From Engraulis encrasicolus (lineage: Eukaryota > Chordata > Actinopteri > Clupeiformes > Engraulidae): a stretch of DNA of 64,000 nt. The notes beneath the pieces were generated by a model. The model had not been told where the DNA came from. It saw only the letters and a list, made by a program, of their open reading frames with translations, and ran no database searches. The stretch lies in contig NC_085868.1 of the NCBI RefSeq assembly GCF_034702125.1, positions 39,856,859 through 39,920,858 on the forward strand. Direction: 5' to 3'. Positions 32,117-44,200 of this stretch are shown in pieces. The position numbers and the translations under genes were made by a program. Position 1 is the stretch's first letter. Every line of letters starts with the position of its first letter.

Positions 32117-33053
32117 AACATCTCTCATGGGGGTCTGCCTTTCAGCTGCCACTCTAGTACACTGCACTTCTTCTGCTTTGATAGAAAAGATTTTAAGGTC
32201 AAAGTAAAACAACCTCAACTCAGTACATAACTCAGTCCATTACAAAAACTTAAGTCACTCTACGTGTTACTCAAGAAGTGGACTACAACCATAAACAATG
32301 TGCCTGTGAGAAAAGATGTCTGGTTATTGACCCCAACCCCTGCTTACCCTGATGAGAGAACCAAAGTGATTATAAGTCATTTAAAGTGGTAATGTTGGTA
32401 ACGTGGGTAACCAGTTGTTGGAGAAATCTATTTTAACACCTGGATGACACAAATCCAGTCGTTCACGTTGTCCTGTCCCTACAAGAAAGCGTGAGGTGCT
32501 GCATTCTCATTGCAATACTGTTAGCTGTCATTGTATAGTAAATATGATGATCTGCAAGCATGCTCTCTTTTCAAAATGACAGAATACAGTCAGAGATCCT
32601 TTTCTAAAGGAGGGGGGGGGGATGTAGGGTGATTCGGATAGGAGACTGCTACAGAAAAACTAGTATTGCATTGATTATCTTTTTTGCTCTAATAACTGTG
32701 GCGAACACCGTTGCCTGGTGTCTGAGACCTTGCAAATTGTTATTAAAATTTGACTTTCAAAAAGAGTGATACAAATGCATTGCTTCCAGTCCTTCAGGGA
32801 ATCACTGGCTTATGTCATTCTGGTTCATCTTCATTGTCTGCCTCAGTTTTTATAATCCCTAAACTTTGTTTGTTTTTCAGATGGGGTTTTCCCGCTAATC
32901 ATAGAATTATGCAATATTAGAATGGCTTCTTTTATACGGTTTCTTTTATACACTAATTCTGTAGTATAATTCAAGATAGACTTGTCTACTATAATTGAGT
33001 TTTGCCAAGGACTAGGAGCAATGGATGTGGTTCGTGTATATTGCTTTTGTTAA

Positions 33054-33864
33054 AGGACCACTTCGGTAGCGCTTTATAATAAGGTTCTTCTAATAAGCGT
33101 TTATACTTAATCAGGTAATAATACCCTTACAAGTGCCCAATAACGTGCTTATTAACTTTGTTAACATCTTATAAGCTGCTTATTATGTGTTTATAGTGGT
33201 TTATTTTTTTAGTCTTATTATTTACATCGGGACACATATCCATCTTGATATGCTGACTAATACTAGATATGGAGGCATCGCAAAAAAACCCTACATTTTC
33301 AAGATGGCTGCCATGTGTACGGATTTTCATGCAAATAAAGTTACTCTTCGGATGTTAACAACGTTAATAAGCCTGTTAACAAAGTTAATACTTATGTTAT
33401 TGGACACTTGTAAGGGTATTACTACCTGCTTACTAGTGACTATAAACGCTTATTAGAAGAACCTTATTATAAAGCGTTACCACCACTTCTGCCAATTTCA
33501 ATATGCTGTTGTATTACTCACGCTACCCTTGACCAGTACCCGGTGATGCTGCACTTTTCGGCTCAGCCCTTTCCAAGATCTGAGCTATTGTAATGGGGGC
33601 AGCTTTTGTTAGCATTTAAAAAATTCTTAACATAGACCTACTCCAAATATTTCTCCCAAAAAGTATCACTGTTTGCTAGTTGTCTGCTGATGTTGCATAA
33701 CCTTAATAATAAATCAAGATGGTTTTTTGAAATGTAAACAAACACCTGCCCCCCATTGCAATGACCTCGGAAAAAGGCTGAAAAAGAAAAAAACCTCAGG
33801 TACTGACAAGTCCAGGGTAGTGTGTGCATTACAACTGCATGTTGAAATTGGCTGAAGTTATCCT
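33054..33864. mobile_element. TTAA-flanked element with nested hAT
   Basis: Imperfect inverted ends of about 55 bp (AGGACCACTTC...GCCAATTTCAA and the complement ending GTTATCCT) lie between TTAA at 33050-33053 and 33865-33868. A hAT MITE (33065-33481) sits 11 bp inside the left end. The right edge lies only 44 bp before the exon 2 acceptor. Confidence 0.85.
33065..33481. mobile_element. hAT MITE (417 bp), nested
   Basis: Long inverted ends begin GGTAGCGCTTTATAATAAGG. A perfect 8-bp duplication ACCACTTC lies at 33057-33064 and 33482-33489. The interior includes TTTTCAAGATGGCTGCCATG. Confidence 0.95.
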
Positions 33865-33912
33865 TTAAGGTCATCACACAGAATGACCTTTCAAACGTGT
33901 TGTTCTCGTCAG

Positions 33913-34258
33913 GTACAAGGCCATCGTCAAGCCAATGGACATACAGACGTCCCACGGCAAGATCTGCCTTCGCGCCGCCATTATCTGGCTGCTGTCCATG
34001 GCCTTGGCCGTCCCCGAGGCCGTCTACTCGGACCTTCACGCCTTCCCCCTCGCCGACACCAACGACACCCTGGTCACTTGCGCCCCCTACCCCCATGCGG
34101 GGGACCTGCACCCCAAGATCCACTCCATGGCCTCCTTCCTCATCTTCTACGTCATCCCCCTCTTCGTCATCTCCGTCTACTACGTCTTCATCGCCCGCAG
34201 CCTGATGAAGAGCGCCTCCAACATGCCTGTGGAGGGAAACGTGACCATGATCAAACAG
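33913..34258 (+). CDS. GRPR: GRPR coding exon 2
   Basis: The acceptor is TTCTCGTCAG|G, and the first base completes Arg138. The exon encodes Tyr139-Gln253: intracellular loop 2 ([14 protein letters not shown]), TM4, extracellular loop 2, TM5 and most of intracellular loop 3. Loop 2 carries Cys194 (CAPYPH, disulfide to Cys113), a glycosylation sequon at Asn188 and the peptide-binding block ELHPKIHS-like [12 protein letters not shown]. It ends in phase 0 at KQ, with donor CAG|gtcaag. The segments SDLHAF and [11 protein letters not shown] are strongly GRPR-like. A longer frame in another register (33883-34461) overlaps this exon and is a shadow. Confidence 0.95.
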
Positions 34259-34307
34259 GTCAAGTCTTTACCTGTTCTCCTTGGGACTGTATGTTGAAGG
34301 GGTTCTT

Positions 34308-34434
34308 AAAGGTGCACTGTGTAATATGTTTAACATTTTCTTCCCAGAATGCATACTGCCCATTCAGATATGTCACCTTATTCACAAATACTTACCATCA
34401 CCACCAGATTCTAAATATTCATTATGACTGGGTT
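34308..34434. mobile_element. TTAA family B fragment
   Basis: It begins AAGGTGCACTGTGTAATATG and continues through CACCACCAGATTCTAAATAT, like the right half of the family B copy at 26156-26514. One end is lost. Confidence 0.6.
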
Positions 34435-34469
34435 TCCCCACTTTTCTCCATCACAGTATAATACCTTTA

Positions 34470-36625
34470 GGCCACACCAATTTAATTTGTTGGTTCTCGG
34501 ATTCGCCGCTTGTATTTTGTATCAAAATGAAAAAAAAAAAAAAAACGGTTTCAATACCCCAAAAAATGAAATCGCTTAAAAAAAACCCGAAGACTGCATG
34601 TTTTCATGAACGGAGAGGTGTCTCTTTAGTAGTTGGAGGTCATGTGACGTAGAGAACCAATAAAACCACTCCTTTCAACAAGCCGATTACGACTAGCGAA
34701 TCAGGAAACGCGTTACATTCAAATGGTTTTACAGACAAACATGCAATGGCAAGTTGAAGCCCCTGTGGGTAGTAGCAGCGGTGAAACACAGTATGGCTCT
34801 TAGTGGAATTAGTGGAGTGGGATAGCAGTTTAAAAAAAGTAAAACAACAACTATGGTCCCGCTTGGAGGAAGCAACCCCCCTGGTTACCCGTAGCTTAAT
34901 TTCTCCCCCTTCCTCGTTCACAGGCAGCCCGACGTTTCAGAATAGAATGTTCGACTTCGCTCAACTATCCGAGTTCACATGTGCCAGCGAGTTTTGTGTT
35001 CTCAACCAGGCGAGTTTTGCAACGGAGGAGAGAGTTACTATCACGGTAAAAACAGCAAAATGACTTGAGGATATTTTAAACACGAGAGAGTCACAATCAC
35101 GGGGAAACCTAAATGGCTTGAGCGGATATTAAACATTGCCACACAAAAACGCAGACGGGTGCAGAGCTGGCCAAACAACAGGTGACGCGCTAGTCTGTCG
35201 GGACTTCTGTGAGAGTTTTTAGATAGGCGACTAGGGCAAAGGCATCGTTCATGCACCTCGAGACAGCACGAGCGAGAGAGATGGAGAGAGAGAGAGACTG
35301 AGCGAGCGAGCGCACTAGTGCTGTCGTGTCTGTTCGTAGCGCTTGCTAAGAAACCACACTCATTATGCAGAGGGAGAGCGCTCAAAAAACGGGGAAATAG
35401 ACAAAAACCCAATTCACCTCAGATTCCACTGTAAACATAGGCTAGGCTATTTGTGCCTAATGATTTTAAAAATTATGACATTTTTAGCAGGGTTTGTTAA
35501 AAAAAATCCATCCATCCATCCATCCATCCATCCATCCATCTATCTTCATATTGTAACTCTGTACTTATTGCAGAAAAGGCTGGTATGTTGATCTTACTAG
35601 TCAAACACATACTGCCTAAAAGGCTACTAATTTGGTCTTTTCTACCAGCCAAACTGCTTGTAGTCAAGATGTGTTAGTTAGGTAGCCTACTGTCATGTCT
35701 TTTATAAAGAGCACATTTGGAAGACTAGTCTATAGCACATGAAATGCTCCAGGTCTTTTAAAATATAGCAACAATAATATAATAATAATAATAATAATAA
35801 TAATAGTAATAATAATAATAATAATTATTATTATTATTATTATTGTTGTTGTTGCTATTATTATTGCTATTGTTATTATTTTAATTATTATTTTTTAAAG
35901 CTGAGGTGCGTGTGTGTATGGGGTGGTGAAAACATTTGGGTGCACATACATTTTGTGCTGGTGCACCTAAAAAAAAAATGTAGGCGCACCAGTGCAACCA
36001 GTGCAAAAAGTTAGTCTGGAGCCCTGAAGTGCCAAGAAAAAGTCAAGAATCTGAATCAGATTGGACTGTTTGTTTTGTTAAAATTTAATTACTGTAACTT
36101 TTTCTGTTACTAGTAGTATTTTGTGCACATTCTGTACTCAAAGAAGAGTGAGATTACATTATTTTTGGTCTTTTATTTTATTGATTTTGGGACTTGTGCT
36201 TGTTGGTCACTGTTGTAAGTGGTCTAACATTCTAAAGTTGTACTTGTATAGCTTGTAATTCCATTGATATGGTCACAATGCTGTATTTGCTGTCTTGTTC
36301 AATGAAGACTGCGGTTTCAGACTGTTGAATCATCTCAGTTTATTCAAACCAGATTAATATAATAATTGCCCTATGAGCTAATTTTGTGCCTGGTCTATTT
36401 GGCTGCCTTAATTCCCTTCTACACTGTCCTTCTCCGTGTCCAGGTGTTTGCCTGTCTTGCACCTTCCTTTGGAGGTCCATGTGAGGCTGATATACAGGTG
36501 GTATACAGTCCCCTTATTACATCCGTGGCATTACCACACAACAATTTTTTTTTTTTTTTTTCGCCCTCTCGCTTCAACTTTTTCCTGAAAAAATCCGAGA
36601 ACCAACAAATTAAATTGGTGTGGCC
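34470..36625. mobile_element. Harbinger-like element (2156 bp)
   Basis: Perfect 34-bp terminal inverted repeats (34470-34503 and 36592-36625) begin GGCCACACCAATTTAATTTG. TTA flanks both sides (34467-34469 and 36626-36628). Inside are a (CATC)n run (about 35503-35540), an ATA/ATT array (about 35768-35880) and a damaged relative of the MITE at 27642. No transposase frame is seen, so this is either non-autonomous or badly decayed. Fully identical ends argue for recent mobilisation. Confidence 0.85.
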
Positions 36626-36924
36626 TTAGGTTAAAAAAAACGTACTTGTGTCTTGACGGTTCCTTAGAGAGACATTAGGCTGGGGTTCTTTCCAAGTGGT
36701 AATCAATCTATGGATTCATGGGCTCTCTGAGGAAACTTCAAGAAAACCTCAGGGTTTAAAAAAAAGTCACCTCACCACGTTGAAGGTGCTCTTCATTAGA
36801 CTCCTCAGTGAGCGAGCACCCCCCTGTGTCCTTTATGCACACAACTATTACAGGAAGTGCCGTGCAGGAAATTTAGTGTAACAGTGCTACTTGTAATCTA
36901 CACTATATTACGAATATAGTCCCA

Positions 36925-37017
36925 TGACCCTGCCGTGGCCTAATGGTAGGGCACTGGGTTGCTGCGCCGGCGACCCAGGTTCGATTCCGGCCCGGGTCAT
37001 TTGCCAGTACTTCCCAG

Positions 37018-37110
<93 letters not shown>
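36925..37110 (+). mobile_element. tRNA-derived SINE head with CT and TA microsatellites
   Basis: An A-box-like TGGCCTAATGG and a perfect B box GGTTCGATTCC define a tRNA-like RNA polymerase III promoter at about 36935-36995. The body then breaks into (CT)n (about 37018-37080) and (TA)n (about 37080-37110). It belongs to the same family as 38749-38928 and 45762-45985. Confidence 0.8.
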
Positions 37111-37111
<1 letters not shown>

Positions 37112-38445
37112 CCAGTATGTAAAAGAATGTGATCCCATTCCATTTCAGCATTAAATTGAACTGGTTGAGAGTGTTGAATAACACTGTGAAGCCACGTGTG
37201 CTTGTGTAACATTGTTAAATTTGCTATTTCTGATCTGTTACTCACAGAAAATGAATCGGCTGTAGGTAATTGGTAATTGTAGGTAATTGCTGTCTGTAGG
37301 AAATTGGTAAACAATGTGTCCTCGTTGTGTAGCCTATTTGTTTGCAATTATTGTTTAAGGCCATGGTACAGTGTACAAATAAAAGAGGACCATTTTGATT
37401 CTGTCGGAAACATTTCTACTGGCGCTCCGGAATTCCAGTAACAAATCTATGGCCGTAACATTTAGAGTATTGTTGATATTAATGTGGTTCGATGGTGTCC
37501 TTTTTCCCTACGTTTTTCCTTCCTGCACATTGCTAATGGTCCCATTTCCACTGACTGCTCCTGACCTTTCCTGGCGGTGGTTGGTGCGCCATGTTGCTTG
37601 CTCCTGACATTTAACACGAGAAGGGAAGGGAAAAAAGGACTATATTTCATCTGGTTCAGGTCCCCAGGTTCTCAAGATAATGTGGCAGGGGCAAAGAGAA
37701 GCAGCATTACACTCTGGTTCATTGCATTGTAACATTACATTCAAGTCCTTACGTCGCGGAATATGGATAAGTGCATTTCAGACACATGTAAGCAGATTTG
37801 CTCCTTGTTGGGCATTGTAGACCAACCGGGAAATATACTCTTTATTGTAGTCCTGAGCGTGCCACTACAGTTTTTTTCTTGATTAAATATGTGTATACTA
37901 ACTACAGTGTGCACCTCATGGCCATGTATGGTATTTACAATCCTAACAACAAACCTTCATACGTACAACCTGTACTAATACACAATAGAAGGGAATAAAA
38001 TAATAAATCCGATTTGTTCACGGAGGTGTGAAATTTTCCTGTGCTCACTGAACACCGGATAGATCACAAATAAAAGTGCTTCAAACAAGCAGCAGACAGC
38101 ATACAAATTGACAACATTGTAAAGGCTGAATATCTGTCATGTACAAACACACGTCTGTAGTCTGTAGGCAATGCAGCATCCAATCTTTCGCACCTCACTC
38201 AAGTAAATGGATGAAAGCTTTCATGACGTAAGCATTAGGGCGCCATATATTGCTGTATCTGACAAGGAGGCATACACTGTGGTTATGCCCTCAAGACTGG
38301 CAACTCAATTTAAGGTAGGCTAAAGCGGTGTTAGATGCAGGGTTATTTCAGTCTGAGCTGGAGATTGAAAATGTTGATTTTACGGGTTTTTTTCTGATGA
38401 TGATGATTATTATCTGGCCCTGTTTGGTCAGCTAATGCAGTGACC

Positions 38446-38446
38446 C

Positions 38447-38530
<84 letters not shown>
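38446..38530. repeat. (CTGT)n microsatellite
   Basis: About 80 bp of CTGT, decaying at the right edge into TTTGTCCG. Confidence 0.95.
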
Positions 38531-38748
38531 CGTTTGTCTGTCTGTTTGTTTGTATCCACCCATACAGCAGTATCTTGAGTCACCTGCAAGTGACAAACAC
38601 ATAAAATCCCATGCATTGGCCAGGGTGCCAGGTTTGCCGTCTCAGACTGCTCTTGTTGTTGTTGTCGTTGTTGATTAATTGGCCTGAGGGTCGTTCTTCT
38701 TCTCTGTCCCCTTCTTCGTCTTCTTCTGATGATGATGATTGTTGTTTT

Positions 38749-38928
38749 CTTTCTTTTATTTTTTTTTGGGGCTCTTTTGCCTTTATTTTTGACAGGACAG
38801 TGGAGAGACTGGAAATGAGTGGGGAGAGAGAGTGACGGGGATGGATCGGCAAGTGACCAGGGCCAGAATCGAACTCTGGTCGCCGGCACTGTAACCCAGT
38901 GCCCTACTGCTAATGCCACGATTGGCCG
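38749..38928 (-). mobile_element. tRNA-derived SINE (180 bp), intact ends
   Basis: The minus strand has an A/B-box head (B box GAGTTCGATTC) and a tail ending CAAAAATAAAGGCAAAAGAG and oligo-A. A perfect 13-bp target duplication TGATTGTTGTTTT lies at 38736-38748 and 38929-38941. The right copy of the duplication abuts the (TTG)n tract leading to the exon 3 acceptor. Confidence 0.95.
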
Positions 38929-38983
38929 TGATTGTTGTTTTTTGTTGTTGTTGTCGTTGTTGCTGTTGTTGTTGTTGTTGCAG

Positions 38984-39249
38984 ATCGAGTCAAGGAAGCG
39001 GCTGGCCAAGACCGTCCTGGTGTTCGTGGGCCTGTTTGCCGTCTGCTGGCTGCCCAGCCACGTCATCTACCTGTACCGCTGCTACCACTACTCGGAGGTG
39101 GACACCTCCATGGCACACTACGTGGCCAGCGTCTGCGCCCGCATCCTGGCCTTCACCAACTCCTGCGTCAACCCCTTCGCCCTCTACCTGCTCAGCAAGA
39201 GCTTCCAGAAGCAGTTCAACCGCCAGCTGTGCTGCTGCTGCCCTGCCAG
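38984..39249 (+). CDS. GRPR: GRPR coding exon 3
   Basis: The acceptor is TTGTTGCAG|A. The exon encodes residues 254-341 plus two bases of codon 342. It starts with the loop 3/TM6 junction [18 protein letters not shown], nearly identical to GRPR. TM6 has CWLP (274-277). Extracellular loop 3 has [12 protein letters not shown], and Arg285 is the likely counterpart of a GRP-selectivity arginine. TM7 has the NPFALY motif (316-321). A run of four cysteines (336-339) is a probable palmitoylation site. The donor CAG|gtattc is immediately followed by a LINE tail. In mammals, as far as I recall, this exon runs to the stop codon, so the intron that follows is unusual. Without splicing, the frame adds 17 residues ([17 protein letters not shown]) and stops at 39304. 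Confidence 0.95.
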
Positions 39250-39790
39250 GTATTCAAGATTCAAGATTCAAGATTCAAGATTAGTTTATTACGTCTTATT
39301 ATAGGTTTGAAGCCTATAAAGAGTAAAAATTGTTGTGTTTTTCTTGTGTCCTCAAAAAGATTTAAAAAATAAAAATAAAAAAGAGAGAGGGAGGGGGTGG
39401 AAAAAAGTGCAAAGAAAGTGCCTTGTTGTCTTCAGCATGAATTCAGTAATCTAACTGCTTGGTGGAAGAAACTACTTTGGAGTCTGGTAGTGTGAGACTT
39501 CAGGCTTCTGTACCGTTTCCCAGATGGCAATATAGTAAACAGTTCATGGTTGGGGTGACTAGGATCAGCCAAGATCTTTTTTGCCTTCCTGATGCTCCTT
39601 CCCTCGAACAGTTCCAGTATGGAGGGTAAGTCACAGCCGCATATGTACTGAGCTGTACGCACAACCCTCTGAAGAGCTCTCCTGTTGGCTTGAGAGCAGT
39701 TCCCATACCATGCAATAATGGTCCCCGTCAGAATGCTCTCAATGGTGCCTCTGTAAAACGACCTCAGGATCTTGGGTCTTCAATCTGCAC
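39250..39790 (-). mobile_element. LINE 3' end abutting GRPR exon 3
   Basis: On the minus strand, 39432-39715 encodes a typical non-LTR reverse-transcriptase C-terminal block (AQYICGCDLPS, ADPSHPNHELF, LPSGKRYRS, HQAVRLLN). The terminal tail is ATTCAAG repeated about four times (read on +), starting exactly at the exon 3 donor. It is 5'-truncated. The pattern fits fish L2/Rex-like LINEs; the exact family is uncertain. Confidence 0.8.
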
Positions 39791-39964
39791 AGTACATTTT
39801 AGTTTAGCTTAATGTTTATCTGACCGGGACAGTGCACAACATACAATTGGGTCAGATTATAGCCACAAGGCTAATTTTCATCTGCAGTACCTGGACAGGA
39901 ACTATTATTATGGTTGGGGAACCTAGAGGTTCTCTGAGGAACACACAAAAAAATCTGAAAAAAT

Positions 39965-40243
39965 TAGAGATGTACCGGATCCAAGATCCGGCTCTGGCTC
40001 CGGCAGGATATTAGGGTTTTTCACCGGATCCGGATCCGGTTCCAGGATCCAGGATCCGGTAGCAGAGGCTTTTCAGTCAAAATAGTTTGAGCCAACGTGA
40101 TAAAAAGGGCCCACGTGTGTGAGTAGGCTATGTGTTTCAACCCTTTCGTAGGATCCGGTATCCGGTTCCGGATCCGGCAGGATCTTAGGCAGTGGATCCG
40201 GTATCTGGCAGGATCTTAAAAATCAGGATCCGGTGCATCTCTA
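39965..40243. mobile_element. hAT MITE family C, copy 2 (279 bp)
   Basis: The ends are TAGAGATGTACCGGATCC and GGTGCATCTCTA. A perfect 8-bp duplication GAAAAAAT lies at 39957-39964 and 40244-40251. It has the same length as copy 1 and the opposite orientation. Confidence 0.95.
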
Positions 40244-40474
40244 GAAAAAATATATATGTTCTGGGAAGAACCACACATTCTGTAGAGAACATTTAGGGGT
40301 TCTTCCTTAGTGACAAGAGAAGGTTCCTCAAAAAAGTGAGAATTTTTAGGTTCATCAGAGAACTCTTAGGGCTTCTTCCACAGTGGCAAACTGAGGGTCC
40401 TTTCGGGAACTTTCATCTTTTTACAGGTGTATGGGCTTTTCATGTTTTTATTAGACAAAGAAGTGACGAGCAAC

Positions 40475-40529
<55 letters not shown>

Positions 40530-40719
40530 CGAGAGAGAGAGAGAGAGGCATTTGAGAGAGGGTTGGGAAATTACACAGGCCAGACTGGCACCTGCGTCCC
40601 CATTCATGGACGGGTGCATCAGTGTAGTGTGCTACAGCACCCCTCTGCACTGCTGGACTGGGACAAAAAATGGCTCCGGCATTTGGGACACAGACCAGCC
40701 CGTCCCCTGCTATACTTAA

Positions 40720-40866
40720 AGGAACAGTCCACCGTGTTTCAATAGTAAAATGTGTTCTTTTCTGACCTAAGATCAGCTCCTCCTGACCTGTCTTGTCTTT
40801 GGACGCATCCCCAGTCAGCAACGCGCATCATGGCCCAAATTCGTTAGCATTAGCTGGACTGTTCCT
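40720..40866. mobile_element. TTAA-flanked MITE (147 bp)
   Basis: The ends are AGGAACAGTCCA and TGGACTGTTCCT, with TTAA at 40716-40719 and 40867-40870. Confidence 0.9.
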
Positions 40867-41204
40867 TTAAATCATGATGAGCGCAGTCCGTGGTATATAC
40901 TGTATCGAGGATGCACCACCAATGGGCCGCCCCATCTAAACTGTGGGCCAGTCTCGAAGGGAAAAATGAAACAAAAAAGGCATTGGCTCCTGAGGACTGT
41001 GTGCCAGATTACAAATGATGAATCAGCCTACCTAAATGAGATTGAGATGTTGTCATCCTATAGTGCGTGAAGAACAAGCTTAGAGGTCAATGCCACCAAA
41101 ACCAAAGAATTAGTAGTAGACTACAGAAGAGGGGAACAGCCAAATTACTACCAAATGGGATTCTATGGTGCCCCTGTGGAAAGAGAGAGTTGCTTCAAAT
41201 ATCT

Positions 41205-44200
41205 ATAAGTCAATTGCTACGTGTACATGATGTTTTTGAATCGGATCTAATAGATCGGATTTAAGTAGATCGGATTAAGAGTTATTTTGCGACGTGTATA
41301 CATGGCAATTTCACTTAAATGCGATTAAACGTCTGGGGAAAATAAAGCATTGCGATTGGACTGAGGACGCACGTGCTGAGTGAGCCAAATAAGGCGTGGG
41401 GGCGTGGTCGCCAAACCTCCGGGGAACTACTGGGACACAAGCTTATCTTCAGCCCGAATAGTCAAGTGCAGATATGAGTTGACCCCAAAAAAATTCTAAC
41501 AAAAGGTTTCTCAGTGGTTTCCAGTTGTATCAGATGTACTTAAAAACATACTCAAAGTCTACCAAAATCAAACTTCAGGAAAGGCCTCATTTTCAAGATG
41601 GCTGCCGCCAGGCCCTTAAAAGGACTGCGGTATGAGAATTAACTTGAAATGACAAAGAATAGTGGTGTTTCAAACATGTTTTGACCATGTAATATTGTAA
41701 TTAGTACATTTGCTTGATAAGTATGTGATTAGGAGTACAATTTAATATAAAACAAATTAATTAGGACTATGTGGTACTGTACAATTGGTCAAAACAGGGC
41801 CACCATGTGTACGCTCACACCCTTGTCTGTGTGTTCTTCTGTTGTTGTTTGTTCCATTTTTTTTTATTTTTGTTGTTTAATGCTTTTTCTTATTTTTCTT
41901 TTTTTGGACATTTGTTTTTTTGTGTTTTTTAAAAAACATTTACATTTTGACCTGAATGTTGAACATAAATATTTTCATATATATTCTGCAACTATTTCCT
42001 ATTATTTCTTTTTTTGTTTCAATGACCTTGAAAAGATGCGCTAGTCATCACATTCTTCCTCCCACTGAGGCTTATTGCAATTGCCAACTTGACATGGTCC
42101 ACAAGCAGTAGTCCATATTCCTTACAACTGCAACGTTGGGTTTGTGCAGTTACAGTGGGTTATCTTCATGAGACTATTAGGGGCAGCAGGCTTGCTGGTC
42201 ATAGCTGGCAGGAAATGGTTGTCCACAAATTTCCATCCCCAGTTCACTGGATTCAGCTCACCTTCCTTTCCAAGTCAAGTCATGACCTGAAAGTAAGTTC
42301 TGAGAGAGTGGAATTTGGTGGAACATTCAGTCAGGGGCAGTCGTTCTGGGGTAAGAACAGATTTAGTGGTAACAAGCTTCCTGCTGAAGATATGGTAACG
42401 CAGAGAAGCAAGTGAATCCATACTCTTACCACCCAACAGCACTACCATTGCCTTGGACCCATGGTCCTGTATTGTGGTGCTGTCTTGATTTGTCATCAAA
42501 AACAAATTGGCACATGACTTGAGGGTAGAGTCCCCATCGACAAGTTTGTGAAAAGCTGTCTGTTTGATAACACCAAAAATGTGTGATGTTGAATTACCTG
42601 TTACCAGAATGGCAATGACCCAAGTCATAATGTATTACTAAAGGCCATTTGCACTGTCATAGTGGAGCAGTACTATGGATGTGAAGTTTTCAGTAACTAT
42701 TTCAGCGTTGCACTGGTGGAACAGTGTGCGTTAAGGGTCTACAGGAAACACATAGAATCTGTGGCCAAGTCAATTAACTAATTTCAGAGCTTCATGCCCA
42801 TTTTAAACACCATCTTGAAATTTACACCTTTGTAATATTCAGATTTTGGTAGACTTTTACTATGCTATTAAGGGCACCAGTGTTAATTTCATCAACCATG
42901 ACTATGACTAAAATATTTTGTCAAAGCCCTTTTTTGATTTTCGTCATTTAGACTAAGACTAAGACTAAATTGGGAAGGCAATGACTAAAATATGACTAAG
43001 ATTAAAATTGATTTTCGTCATTGTGACTAAGACTAAGACTAAATTTTAAAAAGCTGGTGTTAAATAAAATAGAGAAAAAGAGAACCAGTGTGTGAAGAAG
43101 TCACATTCTGTACAGTGTGATATATGTTAAAAAAAAGAAGCAGTGTGCGGAGGTTTATTCTGTACAGTCAGTGATATATTATAGCCTATGTTAAAAATAG
43201 AAGCAGTTTGTGGAGAAGTTCTATTATGTACAGTGTTGACTAAAATTTGACTAAGACTAAAATTGATTTTCATCAGTTAGACTGAGACTAAGACTAAATT
43301 GGGAAGGCAATGACTAAAATATGACTAAGACTAAAATTGATTTTCGTCATTGTGACTAAGACTACGACTAAATAAAAAAAGCTGACAAAATTAACACTGA
43401 AGGGCACCCTATAGTACACAAAACAGCTAATAGAAAGCTTTTGTTTCAAATACTGTTTCGGAGTAGGGTGTTTTGCCATACACACTCTTATTTTAAGAGC
43501 CTGCAGTTGTAATGTTTCTGTAACAAATCCTACAAAAACCATCCAATTGTACGTAGAACCACTTATCTATCAAGATAATATTGTAATTAGAATATTACAT
43601 GGTCAAAACATGTATAAAAACACTTTTCCTGATAATTTCAGAGTAATCTTATGTCACACAGTCATCTTACAGTAATTTGAAGGGCCCGGTGGCGGCCATC
43701 TTGAAAATGAGGCCTTTCCTGAAGTCAGACTTGAGTAGACTTTTAGTATGTTATTAAGGACACCTAATACTACACAAAACAGCTCAGAAACCTTTTGTTA
43801 GAATTTTTTTAGGGTTGGGTGGTGTTTTTCCATAACTGCACTCGACTAGAAAATGAATTCCCTCAGTGGACTCAAGGCTGGTAAAATCCCCTTTGGGTCT
43901 GGTTCTTTCAAATGCTAGTTAGCACCCTCCTAGCTTAGAAAAACGAACTGGTGAAAGGGTGATGTGGAGTAACTTTGTTGTGCTTAATTACTTCGTGGGG
44001 CACTTTTACATCAATATATGGAAGCCACAACATTTATAGTCGCTTAGGGACTTTAAATTAAGCAAAACTTTCATGTGAAAATCAACAGGAAGTGCCGCCA
44101 TCTTTTTTCTCACTGACAAAGAGCACGGGCTCTTGGCGCCATCGTGTGGTCAACGAGCATGCGTGGAACGACCGGATTTATTGTAATTCTGATTAAAAGG

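Larger units (their letters stand above)
34259..38983 (+). other. GRPR: GRPR intron 2
   Basis: About 4.7 kb, GT-AG, phase 0. Half of it is a 2.2-kb Harbinger-like element. The 3' end contains a SINE, and its pyrimidine stretch is a (TTG)n repeat. Segments 36630-36920 and 37115-38440 hold nothing I recognise. Confidence 0.9.

Noticed and set aside
33883..34461. A 192-codon plus-strand frame overlapping GRPR exon 2
   Set aside because: It is in a different register from the clearly conserved receptor exon and has an arginine/proline-rich shadow composition.
35041..35412. A 123-codon minus-strand frame inside the Harbinger-like element
   Set aside because: It shows no transposase motif and has low-complexity Ser/Leu/Arg composition.
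36930..37000. A tRNA gene
   Set aside because: The A and B boxes are present, but the sequence does not close into a cloverleaf I can draw, and related copies with SINE tails occur at 38749 and 45762.
42089..42415. A 108-codon frame inside intron 3
   Set aside because: It lies in repeat DNA bounded by copies of the same module, with no domain and no splice context.
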